From NCBI GenBank assembly GCA_030248135.1, contig JASANC010001862.1, positions 1 to 64,000 of the forward strand: a stretch of DNA of 64,000 bases, written 5' to 3'. Source of the DNA: Theristus sp. LFF4_11 (Eukaryota; Nematoda; Chromadorea; Monhysterida; Xyalidae). Of this stretch, positions 20,980 to 32,730 are shown piece after piece; position 1 is the first letter of the stretch, and every line of letters begins with the position of its first letter. Both the position numbers and the translations under genes were made by a program. The notes below the pieces were generated by a model, which ran no database searches, had not been told where the DNA came from, and worked only from the letters and a program-made list of their open reading frames with translations.

Positions 20980-21683
20980 CCACTCGATTCTATGCTTGCA
21001 GATTCTTGAGACTCTGCGTGGATCTGGCGAATTGTATCATCACAGTCCCGGGGTTGCCACGGTCTTCGCTTACCGAATGAAACCGCAAAACAAGCCCAGC
21101 AGTCGCGGCGTCAGTCCGCAGTCCTTGCAACGCAGTGTCAACGTTAGACTTCTCAGTTTTCACGCGAAAATTAGAAACAAAGAAGCATCCATCCAAGATT
21201 CCCTTGAATTCGAACCCCGAGCGTAATCCATCCGCCATCATACAACAAGCTTGCCTAGCGCGCACACTGCAGCGATGCATTCGGTCCAGTGCGCTACTGC
21301 TGTGGCGGCTAGACAGCAGCCAGAATGCACGCACACACTGCACGCGCAAAAACTAACAACGTTCTGTTGTATTTTTAGCCAGATGAACTGTACAACAGTT
21401 TCCCGTGTAGGTGCCACGCTTGTCTTTCCCGCTAGCCCCGTCAGCGTCAATACCGCCCGCCGCCGTCACCCCCCCCTCCGCGGCCACGCCGCCACCACCC
21501 CCACCGCCGCCCCGCCGCCACCGCCACCACCACCACCACCACCACCTTCCGCAACATATGGTGTTCCCCCACCAGTAAGTAGTTATGGCTATCAGTGAGT
21601 GCCTTTAAACGCTATTTTTTGGTAGTTTTGGGCTGGGCACTTTAATGAAATCTTAAAACGCAACATTTTCAATGTTTCTCCAC
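20023..21683. other. Palindrome spacer
   Basis: The spacer holds the last exons of the polyproline gene (exons 4 and 5, to 20979), then a degraded direct copy (20952-21598) of 19088-19795, then a cleaner direct copy (about 21599-21685) of 19797-19882. The right arm then starts in inverted orientation. Because a direct copy abuts the inverted copy, 21600-21905 is itself a near-perfect local hairpin. Confidence 0.85.
20952..21598 (+). repeat. Degraded direct copy of 19088-19795
   Basis: Collinear with 19088-19795, including the MITE half, the intron and the polyproline exon with its QHAYGVPPP-type end (CATATGGTGTTCCCCC). It is full of substitutions and 1-10 bp indels, far more than between the two palindrome arms. 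This noise pattern resembles an uncorrected long read, but an old duplication is also possible. Confidence 0.8.
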
Positions 21684-23359
21684 GCGAAGTTGTGGCCGGG
21701 GTGGCGGGGGCGGCGGGGGGGGCGGGGGGGGCGGGGGAGGCGGTGGAGGCCGTGCATGAAGAGGTGCAGGTAGTGGTGCTCTGACATGCTAAAATAACAA
21801 TACAATTGACAAACACATTTGTCTGCGTGGAGAAACATTGAAAATGTTGCGTTTAGATTTCATTAAAGTGCCCAGCCCAAAACTACCAAAAAATAGCGTT
21901 TAAAAGGCACTCACTGGATAGCCATAACTACTTACTGGTGGGGGAACACCATAAGCATGTTGCGGAGGTGGTGGTGGTGGTGGTGGTGGTGGCGGTGGTG
22001 GCGGTGGCGGAGGCGGGGCTTGAAGTGGGGCAGCGTGGCGTGGAGGAGGAGGAGGTGGCGGCGGCGGTGGTGGTGGCACTTGGTAGGGCTAAAAACACAG
22101 GAAAGACAAAGCGTATACCTACACGAGAGCTTTAATATTTGTACAGTTCATCTGGCTAAAAATACAACAAAGCCGATTGGTTGGTTGCACACGCGTGCAG
22201 TGTGATGCGTGCATTCTGTGCTGTCTAACTCCGCCGCCACAGTAATATTTGCACTGAGACCGAATGCATGTATCAACCGCACGAGTGTGCACCCACCCAG
22301 TCAGCTTGTTGTATATATTAGCAGATGGATTGCCTGAATTATCAGGTTCAGGTTCAAAAAGAAATCTTGGATGGATGCTTCTTTTTTAGAATTTCTAATT
22401 TTTTTTGCGCGTGAAAACGAAAGTCTAACGTTATTTTTTTGCGTTGCAGGGCTGCGGACTGACACCGCGACTGCTGGGCACTGTTTTTGCGGTTTCATTC
22501 GGTAAGCGAAGACCGTGGCAACCCCGGGACTGTGAGCTCGACAATTCGCCAAACCGCACAGTCTCAAGAATCTGCAAGCGCCATCGGGTGGTCAAGGCAA
22601 TCGATCAGTCTTCGATTGCCAGGAAAATTTAAAACGAGTCCAACATCGCGGCTCAGTCTGCAGCCCACAAAGCAAAAAAAATGAGAGCATGCTGCATAAC
22701 TGTGAACTGGTACACAAACAGTTTGGTTGCTCTCTGTCACACTTACCAAGGGTGCTCCTTGTGGATGCCCTCTAGGCGGTGGCGGCGGTGGCGGCGGAGG
22801 CGGCGGTGGTGGTGGAGGGGCTCCGTGTAAAAATGGTTCTGGATACGCTCCAGGTCTTGGTGGAGGTGGTGGAGGGGGTGGAGGTGGTGGAGGTGGTAGA
22901 GCGGCTCCGTGTAAAAATCGTTCTGGATACGCGCCAGGTCCTGGTGGTGGTGGCGGCGGTGGCGGCGGCGGCGGCGGTAGTGGCGGAGGTGCTCCGTGTG
23001 AAAGTGGGTTTGGATACGCTCCAGGAGGAGGAGGCGGTGGTGGCGGTGGAGGAGGTGGTGGCGGTGGAGGAGGTGGTGGCGGTGGAGGCGGTGGTGGCGG
23101 TGGAGGAGGTGGTGGCGCTGCGATAAACTTCTTCTTAATCACTGGGCGCAGACGGAAACGGCGTCCGTTGACATAAACTACCGGAAATCCGCCTGGTCCT
23201 CCTTTCAAATGAAATGGCAGTGGAGCACCTGGTTTAATCAGTGGGTGTGGAGGAGGTGGCGGTGGCGGTGGCGGTGGCGGTGGAAGAGGTGCTCCATGTG
23301 GAAGTGGTTCTGGATACAGTCCAGGAGGAGGAGGAGGGGGAGGGGGAGGCGGCGGCGGT

Positions 23360-23391
<32 letters not shown>

Positions 23392-23559
23392 TGGTGGCAC
23401 AGCAAGTTTTGGAATCAGTGGCTGTGGTGGGGGTGGTGGTAGAGGAGCTGGTAGCGGTGGTGGAAGCGGCGGTGGCACAGCAAGTTTTCGAGGCGGTGGA
23501 GGGCCATACCCGTGGACAGCAGTGAGCGTCACCGCGAGGCACGCAATCAGCACTTGCAT
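21684..23559 (-). CDS. Secreted polyproline protein (right copy, 3'-truncated by the palindrome junction)
   Basis: Exon 1 23559-22747 is 271 codons, phase 0 and fully open. Exon 2 is 22088-21936 (51 codons). Exon 3 starts at 21788 and runs into the inversion junction at about 21684, so the exons equivalent to 20490-20979 are absent. It has the same signal peptide as the left copy. It retains the repeat blocks (PGAYPEPFLHGAP and PGAYPERFLHGAA types) lost from the left copy, so it is the better version of exon 1. Confidence 0.65.
22449..22666. mobile_element. MITE-like element, right-arm copy
   Basis: Inverse of 19033-19256; one terminal repeat carries extra changes and a short deletion. Confidence 0.55.
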
Positions 23560-23760
23560 CGCGACACAAAACAAACAACAGTGCTGGTGTGTGTTCAGCA
23601 GTTCTCGAACAAAGTGGTTGTGTCGTCGACAATGATCATGGGCATGAAACTCCGAGATCTTTTATGCGTTTTATCGGCCAATCAATGTTTTTTCAGACTA
23701 ATTTTTAACAATAATTTCGCGCAAAGTGGCGTGATGATTTGTTAAAAATATTTTGTTGCA

Positions 23761-24265
23761 ATGGACGAGAAACCGCACTTGGATCAGGCCGCGTCAATCC
23801 ACGCATGCACCGCTGTTGTTTGTTTCTGGTTATTTTCAATTTTTAACATTCTTGATTGGTCACTTATACAGATCAAAAAGAACAATGTTTTTGTTGTCAT
23901 TGTTTTCATCATCGTTCAACTTAATATTCAGTCACGGCAAATAACCACCGGGTATTGTTTCGAACGGGAACGCGTTGCGAACGTACATGTATTGTGCGTT
24001 GTTATGTGCGACCACAAAGGTGTGATGTTCTACTTTCTCAACAAGCCTCCGGGAAAAAACGGCGAAAGTTTACGTGTCATCGGTAATCGAATGTTCCTGT
24101 TTATAATATTTTACGTTCATTATTGTTTTTTTCATTGCCAACCTTGCGCGTGTGACTGAACCACCGATCAAATTCGTTGATCGCAATTGATTTGATAAAT
24201 CGCGATACAATTGATTGTGCCTTTCAGACGTGCGGAAACCGGTTTTCTTTAAATTTTTAGTCTAA
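23761..24265 (+). CDS. Small two-exon candidate gene, right-arm copy
   Basis: Exons 23761-24082 and 24228-24265 are identical in predicted protein to the left copy (17624-18128). AATAAAA lies near 24366. Unknown function; low certainty that it is a gene. Confidence 0.3.
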
Positions 24266-24645
24266 GACGAACGCTGAAAACATTAAAAAATTATTTCTTG
24301 ACGACCGAGAAAAGTTTCACTCGATATCATAATGTTCATTTGCGTCGTGATCATTATCTGTTCGTAATAAAATCCTGTTTTTATTCTCGATCACAAACAC
24401 TACTGTGAAAGAAAATTTGTCAACATCAAGGACACCGAACTTGCCGTGAGAGAACAACTAACTGGATACGTAGAGGACAAATGATTTTCCGGACACAAAT
24501 TTTTCTTCGCGGCCAGTGACGAATTATTATAAATAGTTCGACTTCACTTTTTATTTCTTCAAAATTGAAACAAACAAGTATTGCTTATTCGCTTTTTTTA
24601 TCCAGTTTCGTTTTTTTCTTGGGTTCGTTTTTCTTTTATTGCTCC

Positions 24646-24754
24646 CGAAAACACAACTTTGTCATACAAATAATATCAGATACAGCACGAAGTTTTAAAT
24701 TATATACAACTAAAAAGTGCTTGCAACTGATTGGACAAAAACTTGTGTCTTTCG
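24646..24754 (-). promoter_or_regulatory. Conserved 3' stem-loop C, right-arm copy
   Basis: Reverse complement of 17135-17243 with stem and adjacent poly(A) signal intact. Confidence 0.7.
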
Positions 24755-25019
24755 AGTATGACTAGCGTGTGGGTGGAAGTGAAAGTTGAACGATTGAAAA
24801 TTGAGGTAACAACAGAAACTATCATCAGGCGCTGAGAGTGTACGCAGAAATGAGAGTGCAAAAATTGTCAGTCCCTAAGTAATCATCGGTGCTGGAGGTT
24901 TTTGTTCCACGAGTGATTCAGATTTTTGGCAAGACAACAATCAATAAATGTTGACTTTAAAAAAAACAATGACCTTTCAGAACGAATCTACATAGCATGC
25001 TTGTTTCGACTGAAGTTCT

Positions 25020-26400
25020 CTAGCATCGCAGGCACGACTGTTTGCAGTAAACGTTCATGTACGAAGGGTTGACGTGGCATTCGCCAGCGGCCGCCCAGAT
25101 CGGACACTGCGCGTTCGAGTCGGCGCACACTTTCACCTGAACGAAAAAAAAATGATCGACGGAAACTTGAAGCTAGATAGGAATCTTTTTTTGAGCCACG
25201 ACATTTTGCTTCTTGCTTTCTTGACTTTTTTGCTTGCGTTTTCTTTAGAATATTTTTCTTTGAATACTTTGGAATTGCACAAAATGAAAAAGAATGTGAA
25301 GCACTTGAGACGTACACCGTGTAGTTGCGATAAATACTTTTTTTTTGAGATTTTGGTAGCCAACTGAATTTTGGTGTTCGCAAATAACCGGCAGTTTTGT
25401 GGTAGGCACTTTGGAACACCAGCAGATTTCGGTTGAGCGCATTTTTTTCTGGACACACTTCCGCCAACTTCGTGAGTCACCACCCTAATCTGTCCCCACG
25501 TCCGAACATCTAACAACCACCCCAAATAGGCAAAAATACCCCCTCTCAAATTTGACCATCCGCCGATTTTGAACCTCTCGGAGCCCTCCGCAATTTCAAG
25601 CATCCACAATCAAAATCAGGGCAAAAAAAACGAACCGAAGGGCACAGTCCACAGGACGCCCGACAAATGTCGTGCATGAACACTGGGTTGCGCACACATT
25701 CACCGATGCCTGCCCAGAACTCGCACAGACCGTCACCGTCGGTGCATGCTGCTGGCAGGGGGTGGTGTGGGGCAACGATTGCTGGCTGAAACGAACAAAA
25801 CACACGACTTGAGAAGCAAAACAACACAAACACCGGTGTTACTTCTGGGTTGAAAACACGGTTTAATAAAGAAACGTTGTCGTCTCGATGACCACGAAAC
25901 AGCATCTGTTCGGTTCCTTTGAAAAACTCACTCTGGGATCAACTGACGCGAGCGCATGTGTTGCGTGAGTTTGTGGTGGGCTGGAACTGGTGCGAAGGAC
26001 AAAAAGATGGGCTTTTTTAAAACAATAATACGCCGGCTGGAGGGAATAAAAAAGAAGCGCATAACAACACAAAAAAAATTGTACACCAACTCGAACGAAT
26101 TAAAACGGAGCAAATGAAGTCGCTGAAATTCGGACAACATTACAGGATCAAGTTTGAAACCGCACAAACGCTCACTCGATGGTCCGCAACGATGGGGGCG
26201 GCGTGTGCGAATCGGCCGTGCACGAACGGAAATCGGCCGGCGAACCATCCATGGTGGAGGGCGGGGTTGCGCCACGCGAACGGATGCGCCCAGCCGAGCG
26301 GACGAGTGGGCGGAGCGACATGCGGAGCGACATGCGGAGCGACATGCGCCGCCTCCGCGACCAAGGCAACTGCCACCAGCGCTAGCAACGACCGCATCAT
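25020..26400 (-). CDS. Secreted protein with two ShKT domains (ShKT-C, right copy, intact)
   Basis: Exons 26400-26176, 26036-25932, 25785-25636, 25136-25020, all phase 0, joining to 198 aa. Exon 2 is 105 nt here and encodes PAYYCFKKAHLFVLR.. ending SVDPR. This supports the right arm as the intact reading of this gene and the left arm's extra A as a lesion or error. The two ShKT domains are as in the left copy. Confidence 0.82.
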
Positions 26401-27663
26401 TTGGTTGGCTTTGTACGGGACGAACACGGTGCGAAGCAGCAGCAACTGATTTCGTTTTCGTCGTGAACGACTGCGAAAACGGCACGCCTGCTCGCCACTT
26501 TTGTACGATCCGCCGGCGCAATTATGGTGGAATTGCCGGGCATTGCGTCCGGTTCTGGAAAGTGTGTTTGTGCGCTTGACGGCAGGACACGTTAAAATAA
26601 TATTTCACGCCACCTTTTTCACATTAGCTCAGTTTCTTGTTGCAGCAAAACACTTTTTGACAGCGGCTTTCGGCCTCAGCAGACAATTACACAGCTGCAT
26701 GCACACGCAAAAGCGAAAGACGACTGTTCTTGCAAAGCGAACGTAATTTGCTGGTAATTTGCATTAAACGTTCTGCAACGAAATGTGTCACCTTGTTTTA
26801 AATCAATCATCTGTAATATTGTTAAAGACGCATCTGTGGCACGCACAGCTGCCGTTGCTAATGACCTACATAATAAAATGCAACAAAAAATTTGCTCAAT
26901 TCTTAATTATTTTTCATGAAACAAAATGACAAGTAAATTGAACGCGATATGTGTCATGCGTGCATCAAGAACACACCTCTGATGTTGCATCACAGCAGAG
27001 CAACGCAAGTTCGCTTTTTTTGTTTCGAAACAAAATTGAACTATCAATAGCTCTAATACAGTTTTTTTCAGTTTGATTCATTTAGAATTACTCGAAAAAC
27101 TGGATTTTGCAAACTAACAAAACCTGTTTCACGTTTGCCATTAAAAATTGTCGGTGTCGCGCGTTTTGCTAGGTAGGTTCGACCGCGGTGCTGTGTGTTT
27201 GTCCCAACGCGTTTGTCCGATGTTTGATTCGTTTGCGCGTTTGTCTTGCTGAAAACAAAGTTGTCAAAAAACTTCCAGTTTTTTGCCTGGGCTTGTTATA
27301 TCTATAAATTACCTTATTGTAGATCTGTATTTTCTTAAACACTGAAAAACTTCTGAATTCAAAATCACATTTTGCACAAAACCAACCGTTTGACAGAAAC
27401 ACACGTTTTTGGCAGGTTTGCTCGTCATCCAGCAGCATCGGCGTCAAAGGCTTTGAAGTTTCAATTGGTCTAAGACCAACATGTGACATGTGTTCCAGTT
27501 TGAAAGAGTGAAAAAAATGAAAAAATCCACAAAAAGTCGCGTAATCCAAAATCGACTATCGAAACGTCATCGCGGCGTCACCGAGAAACAAAAAAAAACG
27601 CGCAGACCCAGCATAGTTATTCCAGTGCGATGGGAGCTGGGGGCTTGCTTAAAAACCTTGTCA

Positions 27664-27869
27664 CCCTCGTGGCCTGGTGGTAGTGCGTTAGACTACAGTC
27701 TGTGCAGCTCGGGGGATCGAGCCCCGCCGAGGGGTGTATAGGCACTTAATGACAGAGAAAAGATCGATGGGCGCCCTACTCAATGGTGTTCTGTACGCTT
27801 CTCTGGGTTAGCCAACTGGTTAAAAACATCGCCTAAAAATCACAACAACAACAACAACAACAACAACAA
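27664..27869 (+). mobile_element. tRNA-derived SINE, right-arm copy
   Basis: Plus-strand copy of the element at 14022-14223. The B-box region has one inserted base (TGTGCAGCTCGGGGG against TGTGCGCTCGGGGG). The (CAA)n tail is at 27842-27869. The element may start at about 27603, where an AAAAAACGC-like flank matches the one after the tail. Confidence 0.7.
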
Positions 27870-28257
27870 AAAAACGCTCAAACATTTTTGCTACAAAAGC
27901 TTGAAAATTCCCAAAAGAAAAGTTGTCAATCGTAGAAGTTTGCTCCAACTTTTAGATGCAATAATGAGTTTTTTACTTGAAAAGCTTTTCCACCGTCGCA
28001 ACCGAAACCCAGAGAGAAATGCGGAGACCACCGATGCGGAGGGGGCGGATGATACTGGCGCACAACCAATAAAATCGACCCCTTTTCAAATTCGCAGCCA
28101 TGTACAAATGAACTGCAAACACCACCGCAACATATAATGGAGAAATGTTTTTCACCTGAAATTTTGCGAATTTCAAAAATTAGCACTTCATTGAAGCCGT
28201 TCATTGTAACTAGCTAGCTACATTGTAACCATGACTTTTAATTTTTATTGTTTCACT

Positions 28258-28341
28258 CGAAAACACAACTTTGTCCGAATTACATAAAAATGACTGAAAT
28301 CTTAAAATAAACAATAAAGAGGACAAATCTTGTGTGTTTCG
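28258..28341 (-). promoter_or_regulatory. Conserved 3' stem-loop B, right-arm copy
   Basis: Reverse complement of 13571-13654; stem complementarity and flanking AATAAAAA are retained. Confidence 0.7.
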
Positions 28342-28692
28342 ATTCAATTGTTCAGTCATGTGGAGTTTTTGGCAGCGATGGTGTTCTCTTGAATCAAGAT
28401 CGTTATGAAAAAGATACTTGAGAAATAAAAAAATGCTTGAGAATGAGCAACATTATTCTCTGTTCCCCGATTCCGATGCACAGCTGAACACAGAGAAAAC
28501 CGCTCATCACCACATGATGGTCGTCTTCAAATCCGATAAAAGTTTGTTGCCAAAGTGAACGTTTTTCTGCGCACCGTCAAGAAAACAAACAACGCAAAGC
28601 TCTATGTTTAGTGGAAGAAATCATCGAGTTTCAGCACGCATTATTGCTGTTGATTGTGTGATCGGCTCGCGTCGCATCAGCATCGCATGGCA

Positions 28693-30313
28693 CTATCGTG
28701 TGTAGTAGACAAACATGTACGCCGAATTTCTCGTGCATTTGCCGCCGGCCGCCCAGATCGGGCACTGTGGATTTGAATCAGCGCACACCTTCACCTGCAA
28801 CATAACGGCTTTTTTTCGTTTTTTGTCGCTCAACAGCCGTCATGTACCATGTGAGCTGAAACTTTCAAACATTTGAAACCGGTTGTGCTCGGGTGGAACG
28901 ACAGATTCAAAAAAAGTCTCATACAGACACTCCTAAAGTGGCCATACCGCTGGGCACTGTCCGCAGGACGCCGGGCAGAAGCGATGCATGTACGCTGGAT
29001 TCCGGGGACACTCGCCGACAGTCGCCCAGTATTCGCAAAGGCCGTCAGCGTCCGTGCAGCCGGGTCCGTGCGGCACTGCGTGCAATGGAGCGTGCACTGG
29101 CTGAAAAAAGAAAACCCACATGAATAAGTGTGTGAAACTATGAATGTCCGAATAAAGCGGTCACTTTCTTCGAAGAGTAACGAGCGCACATTTGAGCGAA
29201 TCAGGATATTGAGTTGAGAGGAAGTCATATTTATCCACAGATGGCTTTCTGCTACCAGCCTTGCTGATCCCTAATCCCGTTCTGTCCGCTTTCGTCCAAA
29301 TTTTTGCGCGCCTTTTATCATACGAAAAAAACGACAGGTTCATTCGAGCGCATACTGCAGCATCGAGAAATTGTACAATCACGTCAATATAAACCAACGC
29401 ACCTGGTAGTGTTTTCTACGCAGGGCAACAGCAGATACATATTGCCATGTATATGGAGATGAGCAGAAAATCCCAGAATTTGCAAAAACCCCTCTGCTGA
29501 CCCCAGTGAACAGTGACGTACCAGGTACGCTTGTGGTGTCCAGTGTGGCCGAGCGAAACCTACCTGCGGAAGGAACTGGCACATGGCGGTCGACGAAAAC
29601 GGGATGTGGCACAGGACGATCAACTGGCACGGGATGTGGTACACAGGACGATCAAGTGGGACCGGGTGTGGCACAGTACGATCAACGTGGACCATGTAGA
29701 CAGGCCGATCCACAGACATGGTGTGGTACGGGACGGTCGACGGGTACGTGAACGGATGTAGCACCGGTACGTGCACTTTTTTCTCGACGTACACTGGTTT
29801 CGGCACGGGTTTCTCGACGACCACTGGATGCGGCACGGGCCTGTCAACGTACACGGGCTTCAGAACGGGCTTCTCGATGTATACCGGTTTTGGGACGGGT
29901 CGGTCGACGTACACGGGATGTGGCACGGGTCGATCCACGGGGAATGGCTGGGGCACGGGACGGTCTACGGGAACAGGGTGCGGTACCGGTCGATCAACGG
30001 GAACTGGCTTTTCGACGGGCCGTTCGACGACGACGGGGTGTGGCACTGGTCGGTCAACGGGCACCGGATGCGGCACTGGTCGATCAGCGACCTTGGTCTC
30101 GACTGCAACAGGTACATGATGGCCCCATCCATGAGCAGGCCAAGCGTGTCGGCCCCATGCAGGCCAAGCCCATCCGCGACCTCCCCATCCGCGACCTCCC
30201 CCCCCCCATCCGTGTCCATTCCATCCGTGTCGATTCCATCCGTGACCGTACCAATCACGGGTGTTGGCGTGCATAGCCACGAACAGAGCAGCGAGCGTGA
30301 TCAACAGTTTCAT
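28693..30313 (-). pseudogene. ShKT-B, right copy, disrupted
   Basis: Exon 1 starts at 30313, exon 2 is 29100-28948 and exon 3 starts at 28794. In exon 1 the VDRPVPHP array carries several indels that shift the frame (the array reads correctly up to about VEKKVHVPV, then out of frame). It also has a one-base insertion before the donor. Exon 2 keeps ShKT 1. In exon 3 the second ShKT ends prematurely: CKQSCHRC of the left copy is replaced by YTR and TAG at 28693-28695, losing the last cysteines. It could be a decayed duplicate, a null allele or consensus error. Confidence 0.7.
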
Positions 30314-32345
30314 GATGTACAATACAAGGCAGGCACGAATGAATGCGTGATGTCTGCTGCTGTGGCACTATTTATAAGTCTGAAGTGTAAAACAGGTGTT
30401 AGTTGCTGCTGTATTACTATATCGAACAAAATGCGTGTTATGAAGTTACGAAAACCATAAAAAGCCCGATTGAAACGGTAATAGCAAGCGCATTATTTTT
30501 GTTCGGGGTGTCCGGTTTGCAGCTGCACAGTTTGAATGCACGAATTTAGGGCAGCGCGTGTTGTCTGTCATGATTGGTTTTCTTCACGTGTGGTTTTTGC
30601 CTCAAAACAAGTCGTTTTAATTTACCATGGGCAGTTTGTCTTGTTTTTTTAGTTGTCAACGTTTCTCCGTTACAATTCTGATTCCATCAAGTTCGTAAAA
30701 ATCATTCATTTCGTCTTTGTTGAGCAGCAAGTTTATTGCCGCCGCACATTGTAATTTCCGATGCGATCGAATGTTTGTTTTTTTCATGTCGTTCTCGGTT
30801 ATTTTTTGTTTTAATCGGTAAGAGCATCTTTATTTTCAGCGGTGTGCAAATGCACGTATTAAAAAATGCTGGAATGCATACGAAATGAAAAATTAGCTCT
30901 CTATACCATTTGTAAATTTGTTTTTGAAAAAAACATGCGTTAATGACACTTTTATTTTTGTCTTATTTTGCTTTTCAGACATTTTCAATTTTTCAAAATT
31001 TTCAGAAAAAAAACAGGTTTTTCGGTGCAGTTCGATATTGCAATTACAACATGTTTCAATAAATTTGGGGCATAAACTGATAATTACAAGAATGAGCGAT
31101 CCTTTTCAGCAACATTTAGAGCATAAACTGTGAAACGGCATTTTTTTTTTGCTCAGCAATGTTTTTATGCAAACGCGATCTCACCGTGTGTTATGAAGAT
31201 TCTTGTTTGTTATGAAATTTTCCCATCACTTTTGTCGTCTGTCCATAAAGTTTTAAGAGCACCACTGTAATGACCTGCATTGGAACTGGATGATCAGTTG
31301 CGTTTGCAGTCCACAAGACCCATGCACGGAACACAACAACTTTTTGCCTCTAATTTCTTAGTTAAAATGTTAGAAATCGGATAAAATATGGAAATTGGTT
31401 GTTTATAATATTATCGTTTCAGGAAGACCGGAGGCACAAAAGTTTCACGCGCTAAGGAAAAAACCCACAACCGAACCAAACCCGTAAAACGACTGCACAC
31501 GGCGAAGTGTCTGCCATAACCAAATTTTTAATTCTATCCCTGGTGTGCATTAAGTCTCGGAACCAAAATAAAAGATAATACCAAAAAATTTTTATACAAA
31601 TATCTATATTTTTAAAACGCTTATTATGCATTTCAGAAGTAGACAGAAGTAGTCCTACTCCTGCGGTTCAGGTCGTCGCTGTCGTGTCGTCGCCTTATGT
31701 TGTGTTCAAAACGCCAGTTTGGGCATACGGAATGGCCGAGTAAACATGGCAGCTTATTTCAGGGTGCAACGAGCGCTCGAAATTTGAATGGATGAAAAAA
31801 GGCACTCAAACCCCCAATTGTGTGTCAAATTTGACGTGTTTTTTTCAAACTATTTGATACTTTCATGCTACTCCGTTCATTCTTTCTGCCTTACACACAC
31901 GATTGGAAGTTATCTTGGCATACTTGAAAAGACAACTCCTAGTCTGCGACTAATCCCGCCTTGATGGAGAATACAAGGACTGCCTCATTTATTCGGCCAC
32001 ACTGTATTCCAGAGCTGGGGGGGCGGGAGTAGCAATAAAGGTGATAATTTGCTCAAATCCGGGCGGGAAGGGGCGAATATGTAGTTGAGACCAATCCTCT
32101 TTCGACATGACTGTGATTGAACCCATTTGGGGTTGGGGATCGAGGGGCAAAGCGGAGTTGGGGGCCACCAGAAATTTGATTAAATTTGAAATTAGATTTG
32201 ATTTGAATTACAATTTGTGCGTGAAGTGATTTATTTTTGGATGATTTTTAATTTTAAACAGTGTGTTTTTTTAAATTTTTCCTTTGTTTTTTTAGTACTT
32301 TTGCTTTCTGCGTTTGCATCGATGTTATTTGTTTTATTTTCAAAT

Positions 32346-32416
32346 CGAAAACACAACTTTGACAATACAAGAAAGAAGCAATCATGTGCGGGGTGTGTCA
32401 AATCTTGTGTCTTTCG
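32346..32416 (-). promoter_or_regulatory. Conserved 3' stem-loop A, right-arm copy
   Basis: Reverse complement of 9490-9560 with the same stem and loop. Confidence 0.7.
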
Positions 32417-32730
32417 ATGCAAATTAGACATCAAGGAACAAAATAAAACAAAAGTAGAAAACGCCGACATATTGAGATACAAAAGAATTTTTCCAGCCGG
32501 TTGATGAGGAAAACGAAAAAAAAACAGCCAAGCATTTAACTGAAACAGATTTACTGAAAATACAGAGCACCGTCGTTGTAAACGAATAACAAAGATTGAG
32601 CAGCTATTTATTCGAGTAAACAAACGGTGTAGCGGCCAAAAAAATGTGAAAAACGGTTGCCTTGCAGTTTGTATTGAATTTTTGTTCGATTATTCGAGAC
32701 TAGATTTGGGAAAATGTTACAATCGTTTGT

